This document shows positions 44,147 through 53,571 of a DNA stretch of 64,000 bases, in pieces. A program made the position numbers and the translations under genes. The notes beneath the pieces were generated by a model. That model was not told the DNA's origin. It made no database searches and worked only from the letters and a program-made list of their open reading frames with translations. Source of the DNA: an uncultured Acetatifactor sp. Lineage in GTDB: Bacteria; Bacillota; Clostridia; Lachnospirales; Lachnospiraceae. Positions within the stretch are counted from its first letter, which is position 1; each line of letters opens with the position of its first letter. The stretch is from positions 5,522 through 69,521 of the forward strand of contig CAJTLR010000001.1 of the NCBI GenBank assembly GCA_910577185.1, in the 5' to 3' direction.

Positions 44147-45171
44147 GATCATTTCATTATTATGAACCGGAGGAAGAGAACCGGATTAGGAAAGAGATGA
44201 AAGATTCGGCGCTCTTTGAAAGAGAGATAGAGACTGCCGGAAAGTTTGCAAAAGCACAGAAACAGTGCGGCGGCAGGAGGCAGGCTGCAGATGTCTGTCC
44301 CATATGCAGGAGCAGAAATATTGCGCCGTTTTATGAGAAATGGGGCGTACAGTATTTCCGGTGTGACATTTGTTACAGTGTATTTGCGGACGTAGATACA
44401 GAAACAGAGGAAAAGTACAGGTGTTTTCCGGAACTGGTACAGATCAGGACTTCCGCGGAATATCAGGAAAAAGCCGCATACAGCCGCAGACAGATGTGGA
44501 ATGAGCTGCTGGACTGGCTGAAATTCCGAACTTATCGATACCTTGGGAAAAATACCGGGCTGAGGATTCTGGATTATGGAAACAGATATCAGGGCCTGAT
44601 AGATCTGATCCAGAAGTCCGATCTGTGCGGAAGCTATGAACTGAGAAATTCCATTTTGTCTGCGCAGCAAAATGATACGGAAAAGAATACGGCCCCTGCG
44701 GATGTGGTTTTGTGTCTGGATGATATTCAGCATGAAACGGATCCGGTTTCCTTCCTGAAAGAGGTGAAACAGAGTTTGTCACCGGAGGGCTTATTGTTCC
44801 TCAGCACCAGGGTGGGCGGCGGTTTTGACATTCTCACATTGCGGGAGAACAATAGAAATGTATTCCCCTATGAACATATCATGATGCCGTCCAAGGAAGG
44901 GATCCGGATTTTGCTGGAGGCGGCGGGATATGAGATGCTGGAGATTACCACACCCGGAACCTTTGACTGGAACTATGTAAAGGCCAATAAAAAGGGACTG
45001 TCGGAGGGCGAGTACTTCCTGCGGTATTTTATGGACACGGCGACAACTGGCATGGAAGCGGAATTTCAGCGATTTTTGCAGCAAAGCGGCTTAAGTTCTT
45101 ATGCGCAGGTGGTGGCGGGACCGGTAGCGTCTTCTGCCCCGGGCGAAGGCGCTCACAGAGGGTTACTATGA
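44140..45171 (+). CDS. Zinc-finger-bearing class I SAM methyltransferase
   Basis: 343 residues. Near residues 50-80 the motif CPICRSRN followed by FRCDICYSVF forms a Cys4 zinc site, as in sugar C-methyltransferases and related glycan methyltransferases. The SAM-binding segment ILDYGNRYQG is weak compared with the usual GxGxG, and DVVLCLDDIQHETDP with SPEGLLFLSTR matches the later strands of a Methyltransf_23-type fold. Missing glycines may mean altered cofactor binding. It overlaps the IMPase gene by 7 bases and the oxidoreductase ATG by 4. Confidence 0.72.
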   Translation: MLRSFHYYEPEEENRIRKEMKDSALFEREIETAGKFAKAQKQCGGRRQAADVCPICRSRNIAPFYEKWGVQYFRCDICYSVFADVDTETEEKYRCFPELVQIRTSAEYQEKAAYSRRQMWNELLDWLKFRTYRYLGKNTGLRILDYGNRYQGLIDLIQKSDLCGSYELRNSILSAQQNDTEKNTAPADVVLCLDDIQHETDPVSFLKEVKQSLSPEGLLFLSTRVGGGFDILTLRENNRNVFPYEHIMMPSKEGIRILLEAAGYEMLEITTPGTFDWNYVKANKKGLSEGEYFLRYFMDTATTGMEAEFQRFLQQSGLSSYAQVVAGPVASSAPGEGAHRGLL

Positions 45172-46178
45172 AAAAAATGAAAGTGGTTATTGTGGGAATG
45201 GGACGGATGGGGCAGACACGTTATGAGGCCATGAAGCGTCACGGCGGGTATGAGATTCTGGCCATATGTGATTGTGATAAAGACAGCCTTGCCTCTTATC
45301 CGGAAGCGGGATATGCAGACTGGAAAGTCTGTATAGATGAAAACCGGCCGGAGGGAGTGGTGGTCTGCACCATCAATGAGGTCATACCGGAAGTGGTCTG
45401 TTACGCGCTGGAACAGGGGATGGCAGTATTTTCCGAGAAGCCTCCAGGAAAGACGCTGGAGGATGCCCTGCGGATGCAGCGGGTCCAGGCCCAGACCGGA
45501 AGTCTGTTAAAATTCGGATTTAATCACAGGGTGCATCATTCCGTGATAGAGGCAAAGGCATTGATTGAGTCGGGAATTCTGGGTCATGTGGTCTGTGTGC
45601 GGGGGGTCTACGGAAAAGCGGGAAGCCGCAATTTTGAGAAGGAATGGAGAAATAACCCGGCGCTGTCGGGCGGGGGCATTCTGCTGGACCAGGGAATTCA
45701 CATGATAGACTTAATTTGTTATCTTACGGGGAGCGACCTGCATGTAAGGAGCAGCCACGTGGATAATCTGGTCTGGAAGGAGATGGAAACGGAGGATTCC
45801 GCCCTGGCCATTATGGAAACGGACAAAGGGCAGCTGGTATCTTTTCATTCCAGCGCGGTTCAATGGAAGCATAAATTTGACATGGATATTATCTGTACCA
45901 ACGGTTACATTGCTTTGAACGGGCTTCTGACTTCCACACATAGTTATGGGACGGAGAGTATTACTTATTATAAGAAGGATCTGGAGATGGAGACGGGAAG
46001 GCTTGGGAAGCCCAGAGAATATACCATGTGTTTCGATGAAGATTTTTCATGGGATATTGAAATGCGGGAATTTTACGACGCGGTGGTATGCGGCAAAGAG
46101 ATCACGAACGGAAGGCCGGAAGACGCGGTGAGGGTAATGCGGATTATCCGGCAGATTTATGAATGGGGAAAGCGGTAG
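45168..46178 (+). CDS. Gfo/Idh/MocA-family oxidoreductase
   Basis: 336 residues. VVIVGMGRMGQTRYEAM is the N-terminal Rossmann motif, followed by CDCDKDSLAS, and FSEKPPGKTLEDA is the EKP signature with the catalytic Lys. The C-terminal domain shows GGGILLDQGIHMIDLI with the His that assists hydride transfer. Such enzymes oxidise or reduce sugars or nucleotide-sugars with NAD(P). ATGA overlap couples it to the methyltransferase gene. Substrate unknown. Confidence 0.88.
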   Translation: MKKMKVVIVGMGRMGQTRYEAMKRHGGYEILAICDCDKDSLASYPEAGYADWKVCIDENRPEGVVVCTINEVIPEVVCYALEQGMAVFSEKPPGKTLEDALRMQRVQAQTGSLLKFGFNHRVHHSVIEAKALIESGILGHVVCVRGVYGKAGSRNFEKEWRNNPALSGGGILLDQGIHMIDLICYLTGSDLHVRSSHVDNLVWKEMETEDSALAIMETDKGQLVSFHSSAVQWKHKFDMDIICTNGYIALNGLLTSTHSYGTESITYYKKDLEMETGRLGKPREYTMCFDEDFSWDIEMREFYDAVVCGKEITNGRPEDAVRVMRIIRQIYEWGKR

Positions 46179-46226
46179 TCCGGGAGAAGCCTGAAACTTT
46201 TATGATGGGAACGGGATAGGGGAAGT

Positions 46227-47900
46227 ATGGGAGAAAGCGTGGATAACAGGAAAATAGTCATCTGGGGAACCGGAAAGATAGCGGAGAGATTTTGCGCACA
46301 GATACAGGAAGCGGATATCTGCTGCTTTGTGGACAACAATAAGGATCGGATGGGGAAAATGTTTCATCATCGTGAAATCATGGATCCGGAAAGGCTAAAA
46401 GGGAGGAAAGAAGCGTATTTTGTTATCATTGCCTCCTCCTATTACACGGATATCTGCCGGCAGCTGTGTTCCTATGGGTATTGCGAATGGAAGGATTTCG
46501 TATCTTATTCCCATGTGAAAAACCTGAGGGAGGCATATGAGACCGAACTGCTGGAAAATATCAGGCGTTTTCGGGAAAAGGGGTTTTACGGCAGGGTTTT
46601 GCTGTTCTTTTACCTGACCGAATACGGCGCAAAGGAAAAAGGGCTGGGGGCTTTTTTTGAGAAACTGCATGAGAGTCTGCAGAATAAACTGCTTTTTATG
46701 CAGGAGACCGCTGAGCTGGGAGAAGAGAAAACCAGGGCCTTTCTGGATGTACCCTGCTGGGGCGTGCCCCGCATACTGGGAAGGGATCACCATGCCTGCC
46801 AGGGGTTTTATTTCATCCGGGATGGCCGGCCGGTTCGCGGGGAATATGCCTCGGAAGAACAGATAGGGAAAATTACGGCTGACAGGGAACTGAACATCCT
46901 GGCCCGGGGACTCAGGCTGAAGTATCCGCAAATGGCAGAATCATTTGAGTATCTGATAACGGATTTGGCCGTGCGCTATGTAGAGGAACTGATCGACTGT
47001 GCACATCCCAAAGCCGTCATCTTATGGAATGAATTTTATGCGATGCACGGCATCATCTGCCGGGTCTGTATGCGGAAAAAAGTTCCGGTCAGGTATATTG
47101 AATTCGGCAATATCCCCGGAACCATCCAGTTTGACGCCATGGGGCAGATGGGAGAAAGCTGGATTGCGCGCAGGCCGGAACAATTTCTGGGACAGCCGGT
47201 GGGAGAGGATGATCTTGCGGAGGCAGAGAGAGTATGGAAGTTTCTGTATGAAAGCAGATTAAACCGCAAGGAACAGCCGGACATCGATATACGGACCCAG
47301 CTGGGCGCCGGATTAGAACCGGGGAAGCCTGTGATTGTCTATGCAGGGCAGAACGATTTTGAATCAGGGATACAGCCCTATACGGAAAAGACAAGGGAGT
47401 TTCATTCGCCCGCCTTTTGCTCCAGCAATGAAGCCGCGCTTTATCTGTACGGACTGTGCAGGAGGAGGGGCTGGAATTTTATTTATAAACCGCATCCCAT
47501 TTTAATTGACAACGGGCAGGAATTTACACAGTTTCCGGAAGGACTGATCATTCTGAAGAGCGGGGATATCAATGTGGTGGCGGATATGGCGGATGTGCTG
47601 GTGACGATTCTGTCCACCACGGCGTATGTTTCCCTGGTCCGCGGAAAAGCCACGCTGATGCTGGGGTACACGCAGCTAAGGGGACAGGGATGCACTTATG
47701 AAGCATTTGAAAGGGATATGGTGGAAGGGCAGCTGGAAAGGGCCCTGCAGTATGGATTTTGCCGGGAGCAGAAGAGGGCATTCCTGAGACATCTGGCTTT
47801 GCTGAACAAATACTATTTATACCGGAATGTAGGGGAATGTTTTCCGGGAATTTCATATGGAAGAGAGCTGGAGGATTTTTCGCTGAGTCTGGTCCGTTAG
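46227..47900 (+). CDS. Capsule-polysaccharide-type transferase with N-terminal Rossmann module
   Basis: 557 residues. The shared module takes about 10-95 (IVIWGTGKIAERFC, then CFVDNNKDRMG). The remainder parallels the truncated protein at the left window edge: YESRLNRKEQPD, YAGQNDFESG, EFHSPAFCSSNEA, FIYKPHP and VTILSTTAYVSLV. These fit a GT-B capsule/teichoic-type transferase. Having two diverged copies, about 45 kb apart, suggests two linkages of similar chemistry. GGGGAAG lies ahead of the ATG. Its 3' end is followed by a 70-base gap with the GT4 ribosome binding site. Confidence 0.75.
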   Translation: MGESVDNRKIVIWGTGKIAERFCAQIQEADICCFVDNNKDRMGKMFHHREIMDPERLKGRKEAYFVIIASSYYTDICRQLCSYGYCEWKDFVSYSHVKNLREAYETELLENIRRFREKGFYGRVLLFFYLTEYGAKEKGLGAFFEKLHESLQNKLLFMQETAELGEEKTRAFLDVPCWGVPRILGRDHHACQGFYFIRDGRPVRGEYASEEQIGKITADRELNILARGLRLKYPQMAESFEYLITDLAVRYVEELIDCAHPKAVILWNEFYAMHGIICRVCMRKKVPVRYIEFGNIPGTIQFDAMGQMGESWIARRPEQFLGQPVGEDDLAEAERVWKFLYESRLNRKEQPDIDIRTQLGAGLEPGKPVIVYAGQNDFESGIQPYTEKTREFHSPAFCSSNEAALYLYGLCRRRGWNFIYKPHPILIDNGQEFTQFPEGLIILKSGDINVVADMADVLVTILSTTAYVSLVRGKATLMLGYTQLRGQGCTYEAFERDMVEGQLERALQYGFCREQKRAFLRHLALLNKYYLYRNVGECFPGISYGRELEDFSLSLVR

Positions 47901-47970
47901 ATTTCCCGCAGGTAAGGCGGGGTGACATGCCTTATGACGGAGGGCCCGGAACACAGGAGGAAGGTATCAT

Positions 47971-49671
47971 ATGGGAAGGCAGACGCAAATATATAAAGTG
48001 GCGATTATGGGGGAAATGCCGGCGGAAGGGTATTCCGGCGGGCGTTACCACGCATGGGTTATGGCGGAAGCACTGGCCCATATGAAAAATCAGGTATACG
48101 TCATTACGAATCACATCCCGCAGTTTAGCAGGGATTTTTCCGCGTATCCCCGGCACGGGATGATCCGGACCATTTTGACGGATGATTTCACCTCTTTTGA
48201 ACTGGCGGAAAAAAATATGGATTATGTCATATGTGTGCCGAAAATTAACGGGCAGCAGGCGTTTTATGACGCTTGCCTATGTTTTGCGGTGGCCAGGGGA
48301 GCCAGGTTTGCCCTGATTAATTTTGAAACGCCTAACTGGTACTGCGCTTTGAAGGCGGAAATAAAGCGGCCGGAAAAGGATTATGAAATGTTGAGGAAGC
48401 TGTGCAGGCATGGATGCCTGGTGATCAGCTCGGCGGAAGAGTCCAGGAAGTACGCGGAAGAGTTTTATCATGATTTTCCAAAGCGGACACAGCATTGCGT
48501 CTGGTCCCCTCCCATCAATTCCCTTGTGGCGGATGGCATCACGGAAGAGAAAGAGAACCAGATTATGGTATTTCTGCGTGTGGGAGACAAACACAAGGGG
48601 GGAGATGATTTCCTGCGGCTGCTGGGCGAATATATGCGGGGAATGACCTGCGTATGTGTGGTGGGTATGGGGAACACCGATGAGGCCTTTCTGGAGCAGG
48701 CAAAGCGCGCTGCAGGGCAGTATGGGGTGAAATTAAAATTTGAAAATGCCATGGATGATTACCGGAAATTTAAAGAGCTGAAAAAATCCAGGCTGTTGTT
48801 ATTTCCATCGCATTTTGAAGGATATGGCTACCCGCCGGTGGAGGCTCTTTACTGCGGAACGAAATGTATTGTCTATGATCTGCCGGTTTTGAGGGAAATT
48901 TCAGGGGATGCACTGTCATATTGTCCCAGGGGAGATATTTCCGGCATGCGCCGGGCGGCAGAGCAGCTTTTGAGAGAGAAGGACAGGGAGTGCCTGTGCG
49001 TTGACACGGCTGATTTTGAAAAACAGGCCCGGCGGCTGCAGCATATTCTGGATGTCCATTCCGCAGATCCAAAGTTAAAACATGACAGAAATGCCATGGA
49101 AAAGGCATTATTTCTATTCCGGTACAGATGCCGTTTTCGCTGGCGCACAGCCTGGGAAGCCCGGGAGAGGAAGCATAATGAAAAAGTTAGGAAGTATGTG
49201 TCCCTTGCAGGCAGGTATCAGATTGCGGAGGATGAAATCCCCTGGGGGGTAAGGGAAGCGGATGAAACCTGGCGCAGGGTGGAAAAAAGGATAAAAGGAA
49301 AAAGGATTTATATATGGGGCTGCGGAAAAATGTTCCAGGAGCTGTATCCCAAATGTAAAAAGAGAATGGAACTGGCGGGGATTGTGGACCGGGATACCCG
49401 GAAAATCGGCAGAAAGGATCCCCTGGCCGGAATATTGGTGCAGGATCCGGCTGTTTTACGGGAGATGGAGGACAAGGATTCCATAGCGGTACTGATTTCC
49501 AATAAGCGTAATGTAAATGCCATAGCGGAAGAGCTGAAAGAGTTTGGAATCCGGGAATATCATTCTCTGTGTATGATGGAAAATCTTTCCCCCAAGAGCA
49601 GAATGTACCGGATGGCAGGACGGATTTGCGACAGAAAAGACACGGAAAGACGGAAAGGGAAAGATCGTTAA
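47971..49671 (+). CDS. GT4-like glycosyltransferase with C-terminal Rossmann module
   Basis: 566 residues with AGGAGGAAGG ahead of the ATG. The N-terminus VAIMGEMPAEGYSGGRYHAW resembles the acceptor domain of family 4, and the donor domain carries FLRVGDKHKGGDDFLR and LFPSHFEGYGYPPVEAL, the FEGxGxxxxE donor motif, then GTKCIVYDLPVLREI. Residues about 442-535 are the shared module (IYIWGCGKMFQELYP, then GIVDRDTRKIG). A basic, charge-rich linker of about 60 residues joins the two parts. Likely a retaining sugar transferase; donor unknown. Confidence 0.85.
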   Translation: MGRQTQIYKVAIMGEMPAEGYSGGRYHAWVMAEALAHMKNQVYVITNHIPQFSRDFSAYPRHGMIRTILTDDFTSFELAEKNMDYVICVPKINGQQAFYDACLCFAVARGARFALINFETPNWYCALKAEIKRPEKDYEMLRKLCRHGCLVISSAEESRKYAEEFYHDFPKRTQHCVWSPPINSLVADGITEEKENQIMVFLRVGDKHKGGDDFLRLLGEYMRGMTCVCVVGMGNTDEAFLEQAKRAAGQYGVKLKFENAMDDYRKFKELKKSRLLLFPSHFEGYGYPPVEALYCGTKCIVYDLPVLREISGDALSYCPRGDISGMRRAAEQLLREKDRECLCVDTADFEKQARRLQHILDVHSADPKLKHDRNAMEKALFLFRYRCRFRWRTAWEARERKHNEKVRKYVSLAGRYQIAEDEIPWGVREADETWRRVEKRIKGKRIYIWGCGKMFQELYPKCKKRMELAGIVDRDTRKIGRKDPLAGILVQDPAVLREMEDKDSIAVLISNKRNVNAIAEELKEFGIREYHSLCMMENLSPKSRMYRMAGRICDRKDTERRKGKDR

Positions 49672-49733
49672 TCCTGCCGGACAGGACACCGGGCGGATGG
49701 AAGAAATGGATGGGGATGAAGGAGAGTCGGCAT

Positions 49734-51113
49734 ATGGGGCAAAATGCGGAAGCGTATCTGATATCAGTGGTGATTCTGGTATCCGGCAGGGCAGAATATC
49801 TGCACAGTATCATGAAATGTGTTTTGAACCAGACCCTGCCATTGGGGCAGATACAGATGATTCTGGTCCATGGAGGTTCTGCGGATGACAGCAGAAAGGC
49901 ATGTGAGGAATATGCGGGGAAGTATAGGGAAATATTCCCTATGGAAGTACCGGGGAACCCGGGGGCTGACGAAATGCGTAAAACAGGGCTTTCCGCAGCG
50001 CTGGGAAAGTATGTGACATTTATGGATGACGCAGATCTGTGGTCTCTGGATGCGTTCCGGCTGGCAGCGGCATATCTGGAGCGGCATGAAAAAGAAATAG
50101 AGGCTGTCCGCGCCAGTACGGAATTCTTTGGAGAAAAGACAGGAAAGCATCCGTCCTGGTCCCATGGGGAGGACTGTATTGCGGACATGCATACAGAGTA
50201 TCGGAGAACTGTAGCCGGATGCGCCGGATTTATCATAAAGACGGAAGCTGCCAGATTATGCCTGTCTGAAGAGAATGAGGAGGACCGGGAAGGAACCGTG
50301 TTTATCCATAGGGTCCTTTTTGGGAAAATGCGTTACGGCCGGCTGTCCGGAGCCGTTTATTATGAGCGGATTCCGGGCGCCGGAAGAGGGGGCATGCCGG
50401 AAACGCCGGAGCAATATGTGCGGATCATGGATGAGATCCGGAAAGCTGCGGAGAGAAAACAGGGAAAGAATCTGCCTGCGGTGCAGTATCTGGCAGTATA
50501 TATGGCCGCCTGGCTGCTTACAGGACGGGAACCTGGTTCCGGAGAAGGCCTGACAGAAGCAGGGGAGAAATGCCTGAATTCTGTGCTGAGGAATGTGGAA
50601 GATCAGTATATCTCGGAATACTGCGGCGGGGACGAAGTGCTGAAAACCCAGCTGATGGCAGTAAAGCATCAGTTTGACTGCAGGGCGGTGATGCAGAACC
50701 TGAAACGGGAAACAATGTCCCTGACTTCCGGAAATGTACGGTTTGCCCGGATCAGAAGTAATTTTGACATTCTGAAAATATGGTTTGCGCAGAAACAGCA
50801 GGGCAGATCACTGCTGCCATATTTCCGATTCTTTTCCTGGAGCAGGATTGCGGTTTACGGAATGTCGGATCTGGGCAGGTTTTTGTGTGAAGAGTTAAAG
50901 GGAACGGATGTTGCCGTACAATATGTGATTGACAGACGGGCGGACGACCTGGAGGCGGAAATTCCGGTTTATCCGCCGGAAGGGAAATTGCCGGCAGTGG
51001 ATGTGATTGTGGTGACGGCAGTGCATTTTTATGAAGAGATCTGGGGGAGACTGCGGGAACTGACAGATTGTCCGGTGATCTCTCTGGAGGATATGGTCCA
51101 CGCCATGGAATGA
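49734..51113 (+). CDS. GT2-like glycosyltransferase with C-terminal Rossmann module
   Basis: 459 residues from the ATG at 49734 with AAGGAG at 49719-49724; earlier in-frame codons fall in or next to the previous gene. The GT-A part has ISVVILVSGRAEYL, MILVHGGSADDS in place of the usual DDGS, and FMDDADLWS as the metal motif. The C-terminal 90 residues (nucleotides about 50840-51095) are the shared module (IAVYGMSDLGRFLC, then YVIDRRAD). The altered DDGS motif suggests a divergent or weak enzyme. Confidence 0.78.
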   Translation: MGQNAEAYLISVVILVSGRAEYLHSIMKCVLNQTLPLGQIQMILVHGGSADDSRKACEEYAGKYREIFPMEVPGNPGADEMRKTGLSAALGKYVTFMDDADLWSLDAFRLAAAYLERHEKEIEAVRASTEFFGEKTGKHPSWSHGEDCIADMHTEYRRTVAGCAGFIIKTEAARLCLSEENEEDREGTVFIHRVLFGKMRYGRLSGAVYYERIPGAGRGGMPETPEQYVRIMDEIRKAAERKQGKNLPAVQYLAVYMAAWLLTGREPGSGEGLTEAGEKCLNSVLRNVEDQYISEYCGGDEVLKTQLMAVKHQFDCRAVMQNLKRETMSLTSGNVRFARIRSNFDILKIWFAQKQQGRSLLPYFRFFSWSRIAVYGMSDLGRFLCEELKGTDVAVQYVIDRRADDLEAEIPVYPPEGKLPAVDVIVVTAVHFYEEIWGRLRELTDCPVISLEDMVHAME

Positions 51114-51163
51114 GCTGTCCGGGGGATGGGATTTGTATGACGGAATCGGAAGGGAGGATAGGG

Positions 51164-52204
51164 ATGGAAAAGGCATTGCTGCTGACGCTGGTAGTCCGGG
51201 CCGGAAGGAATGCGGGTTTAAAAGCCCCTATGGATATCTGCAGAATACTGGAACAGACAGGGGAGGTGGAAAACGCCGTTTTTTATACCGAAAGGGGGCA
51301 GGACTTTCCGGTATATCTGGAGATGCTGGATCTGGTGCGGAAAACAGTGCGGGAAGGCAGGAGGATTATTCTGCAGTATCCGCTGCAGCCGGCGGAGTAC
51401 CATGAAAAACAGAAGGAATTCATGAGTCTGCTGAAGGAACTGGATCCGGACAGAACCATGATTCTGATGCATGACATCAATCATATCCGCTATCCGGAGG
51501 TGGAACTGTATGGCCGGGAAATGGATATGCTGGGCAGATTCCGGTATTTTATTGTACATAATGGTAAAATGGAGGATTATCTGCGGCAGTTTATCCCGGA
51601 CAGTGAATGTGTACGGCTGGAGTTATTTGACTATTTATGCAGGCCCGTGTGCAAAACGGCGAAACAAGTGTATCAGCCCGGCGCAGATCCCAGGATTGTT
51701 TTTGCGGGAAGTCTGACAAGGGAGAAGGCGCCGTTTCTGTTTGAACTGGAAAAAGAGAAGATGTGTTTTGAACTGGCCGCATATGGAAACAGAGCGGGCA
51801 GGGTGGCCAACGGCAGGATTAAATTTGGCGGAAGCGTGGACGCGGAAGCCCTGCCCGGATATCTGACAGGAGACCTGGGACTGATCTGGGATGGAACCAT
51901 TGACGCACCGTCTGACCGGCTGGCGCAGCGCCGGTACAACAGATACAATACGCCCCACAAGATATCCTGTTATCTTGCCGCAGGTCTTCCTGTGATTGCC
52001 TGGAGGGAAGCCGCAATCGCGGAAGTGATAGAGAAATACCGGATCGGATACCTGATGGAGAATCTGTATGAACTGAACCGGCTGAATCTGTCACAGTATG
52101 AGGAGTACAGAAAAAACGCGGCAAAGTTGTCGGGCCAGGTCACAACAGGGTATTTCACCGGAAAAATGTGGGAAAAGGTCAGGCAGTGGTGTGAACCAAA
52201 ATAG
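51164..52204 (+). CDS. Galactofuranosyltransferase-like GT-B glycosyltransferase
   Basis: 346 residues from ATG 51164 with GGGAGG upstream; an ATG at 51137 is possible. Segments MILMHDINHIRY, FIVHNGKMEDYL, IVFAGSLTREKAPFL, IWDGTIDAPSD and YNTPHKISCYLAAGLPVI are those of beta-1,6-galactofuranosyltransferase-type GT-B proteins that occur in capsule and teichoic clusters. It does not carry the shared module, unlike its neighbours on both sides. No UDP-galactopyranose mutase is visible in the window, so the furanose donor would come from elsewhere. Confidence 0.78.
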   Translation: MEKALLLTLVVRAGRNAGLKAPMDICRILEQTGEVENAVFYTERGQDFPVYLEMLDLVRKTVREGRRIILQYPLQPAEYHEKQKEFMSLLKELDPDRTMILMHDINHIRYPEVELYGREMDMLGRFRYFIVHNGKMEDYLRQFIPDSECVRLELFDYLCRPVCKTAKQVYQPGADPRIVFAGSLTREKAPFLFELEKEKMCFELAAYGNRAGRVANGRIKFGGSVDAEALPGYLTGDLGLIWDGTIDAPSDRLAQRRYNRYNTPHKISCYLAAGLPVIAWREAAIAEVIEKYRIGYLMENLYELNRLNLSQYEEYRKNAAKLSGQVTTGYFTGKMWEKVRQWCEPK

Positions 52205-52245
52205 GCTGCCATATCGCATATTGGATGATAAAGGGAGTGGGAATC

Positions 52246-53550
52246 ATGATTACATCGGATGCTGATTTTAAGAGAATTGACAGGACGCGGAGCATTTTCC
52301 TCTACGGGGCCAAGAGCATTGCAAATACCGTATATAATATTCTGGAAGAGAATGCCTGTCCGGTGGAGGGATTCCTGGTATCCAGAACATTGGGAAACCC
52401 GGATTCGGTAAAAGGACTTCCGGTACGCCTGGTATATGACATGCTGGACAGAAAAAAAGAGATCTGCACCATAGTGGCAGTACTTCCGCGATACCGGAAG
52501 GAAGTGGTTGAGCAGCTGCTGCAGCTGGGCTTTTCCAATATCATAACACTGAGCGACAGATATGCCGATGAATTGAAAAGACAGCTGGATGAAGAAGGGA
52601 AATTCCGGTTTATGGAGGGGACGGGATATATCCTGGAAATTCCGGAGGGAGTGGAAAACGCCCATGGAATTTTGCGCCGCCAGGGAGCCGCGCAGGGCCT
52701 GAAATGGCGTGTGGATATCAGGACCCTGGACCAGTTACGTGCCGCCGCGCTTTCGGGCCAGTGGAAGAATGACGGGCTCACAAAGGAATATGAACAGCTC
52801 TATGGGGTGCCGGAACAGTGTCCGGAGGTCTTAAATGAAAGCAGGAATCCGGCGGATCCGCAGGAAGCGGCCAGTGTGTATGTTGTGAAGTGCCACGTGG
52901 ATAAGCCCATAAAAGAATATGTTCTGCCCGGCTACCTGCGTGAAATTCAGGCCGGGGCTGCTTTGACAGAACAGAGAATCTGTGCCTGCGCAGACAACAC
53001 GGGAGACAATATTTCCCATAAAAACAGAGATTTTTCGGAGGCTTCCGCAATTTACTGGATCTGGAAGAACGGAATCAGGAAAGAATACACGGGCGTATAC
53101 CATTATCGCAGACATCTTGACATATCGGCGGAAGAACTGCGGCGTCAGATGGAAAAGGGTACGGAATTGATTAATACGGTTCCCTGCCTGATGTACCCGT
53201 CCAATAAGTACTTTTTTGTAACCAGGTTTATCTATGAATATGACTGGCTGCTGATGATGGAAATGATTCACAGACTGAAGCCGGAATACTATGAAACCGC
53301 GCGCAAATTTGAAAGCGGGCACTTTTATCTGGCCAACAATATTTTTGTTATGAAGACAGAATGGTTTGACCGGATGTGCGGGTTTGTGTTTCCCATTTTG
53401 CTGGAGATTGACAGGCAGTACACGGAACGGAATATTGAAAGGCAGGACAGATATGCAGGATTTCTTTTTGAGATATTATATTCTGTTTTTGTCATGTATC
53501 ATGCTAAAGAAATGAAGATTGCCTATGCGGATATGCGGTATCTGAATTAG
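52246..53550 (+). CDS. DUF4422 glycosyltransferase-like protein with N-terminal module
   Basis: 434 residues from ATG 52246 with AAGGGAG 8 bases upstream. Residues about 15-110 are the shared module (IFLYGAKSIANTVY, then GFLVSRTLGN). The C-terminal 230 residues are DUF4422: YVVKCHVDKPI, ADNTGDNISHKN, SEASAIYWIWKN, GVYHYRRHLD and GHFYLANNIFVMK. DUF4422 proteins are regarded as capsule glycosyltransferases of GT-A-like fold. An intervening linker of about 60 residues joins them. Donor unknown. Confidence 0.85.
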   Translation: MITSDADFKRIDRTRSIFLYGAKSIANTVYNILEENACPVEGFLVSRTLGNPDSVKGLPVRLVYDMLDRKKEICTIVAVLPRYRKEVVEQLLQLGFSNIITLSDRYADELKRQLDEEGKFRFMEGTGYILEIPEGVENAHGILRRQGAAQGLKWRVDIRTLDQLRAAALSGQWKNDGLTKEYEQLYGVPEQCPEVLNESRNPADPQEAASVYVVKCHVDKPIKEYVLPGYLREIQAGAALTEQRICACADNTGDNISHKNRDFSEASAIYWIWKNGIRKEYTGVYHYRRHLDISAEELRRQMEKGTELINTVPCLMYPSNKYFFVTRFIYEYDWLLMMEMIHRLKPEYYETARKFESGHFYLANNIFVMKTEWFDRMCGFVFPILLEIDRQYTERNIERQDRYAGFLFEILYSVFVMYHAKEMKIAYADMRYLN

Positions 53551-53571
53551 GGGATGCGGGGAGGCGCTGAC

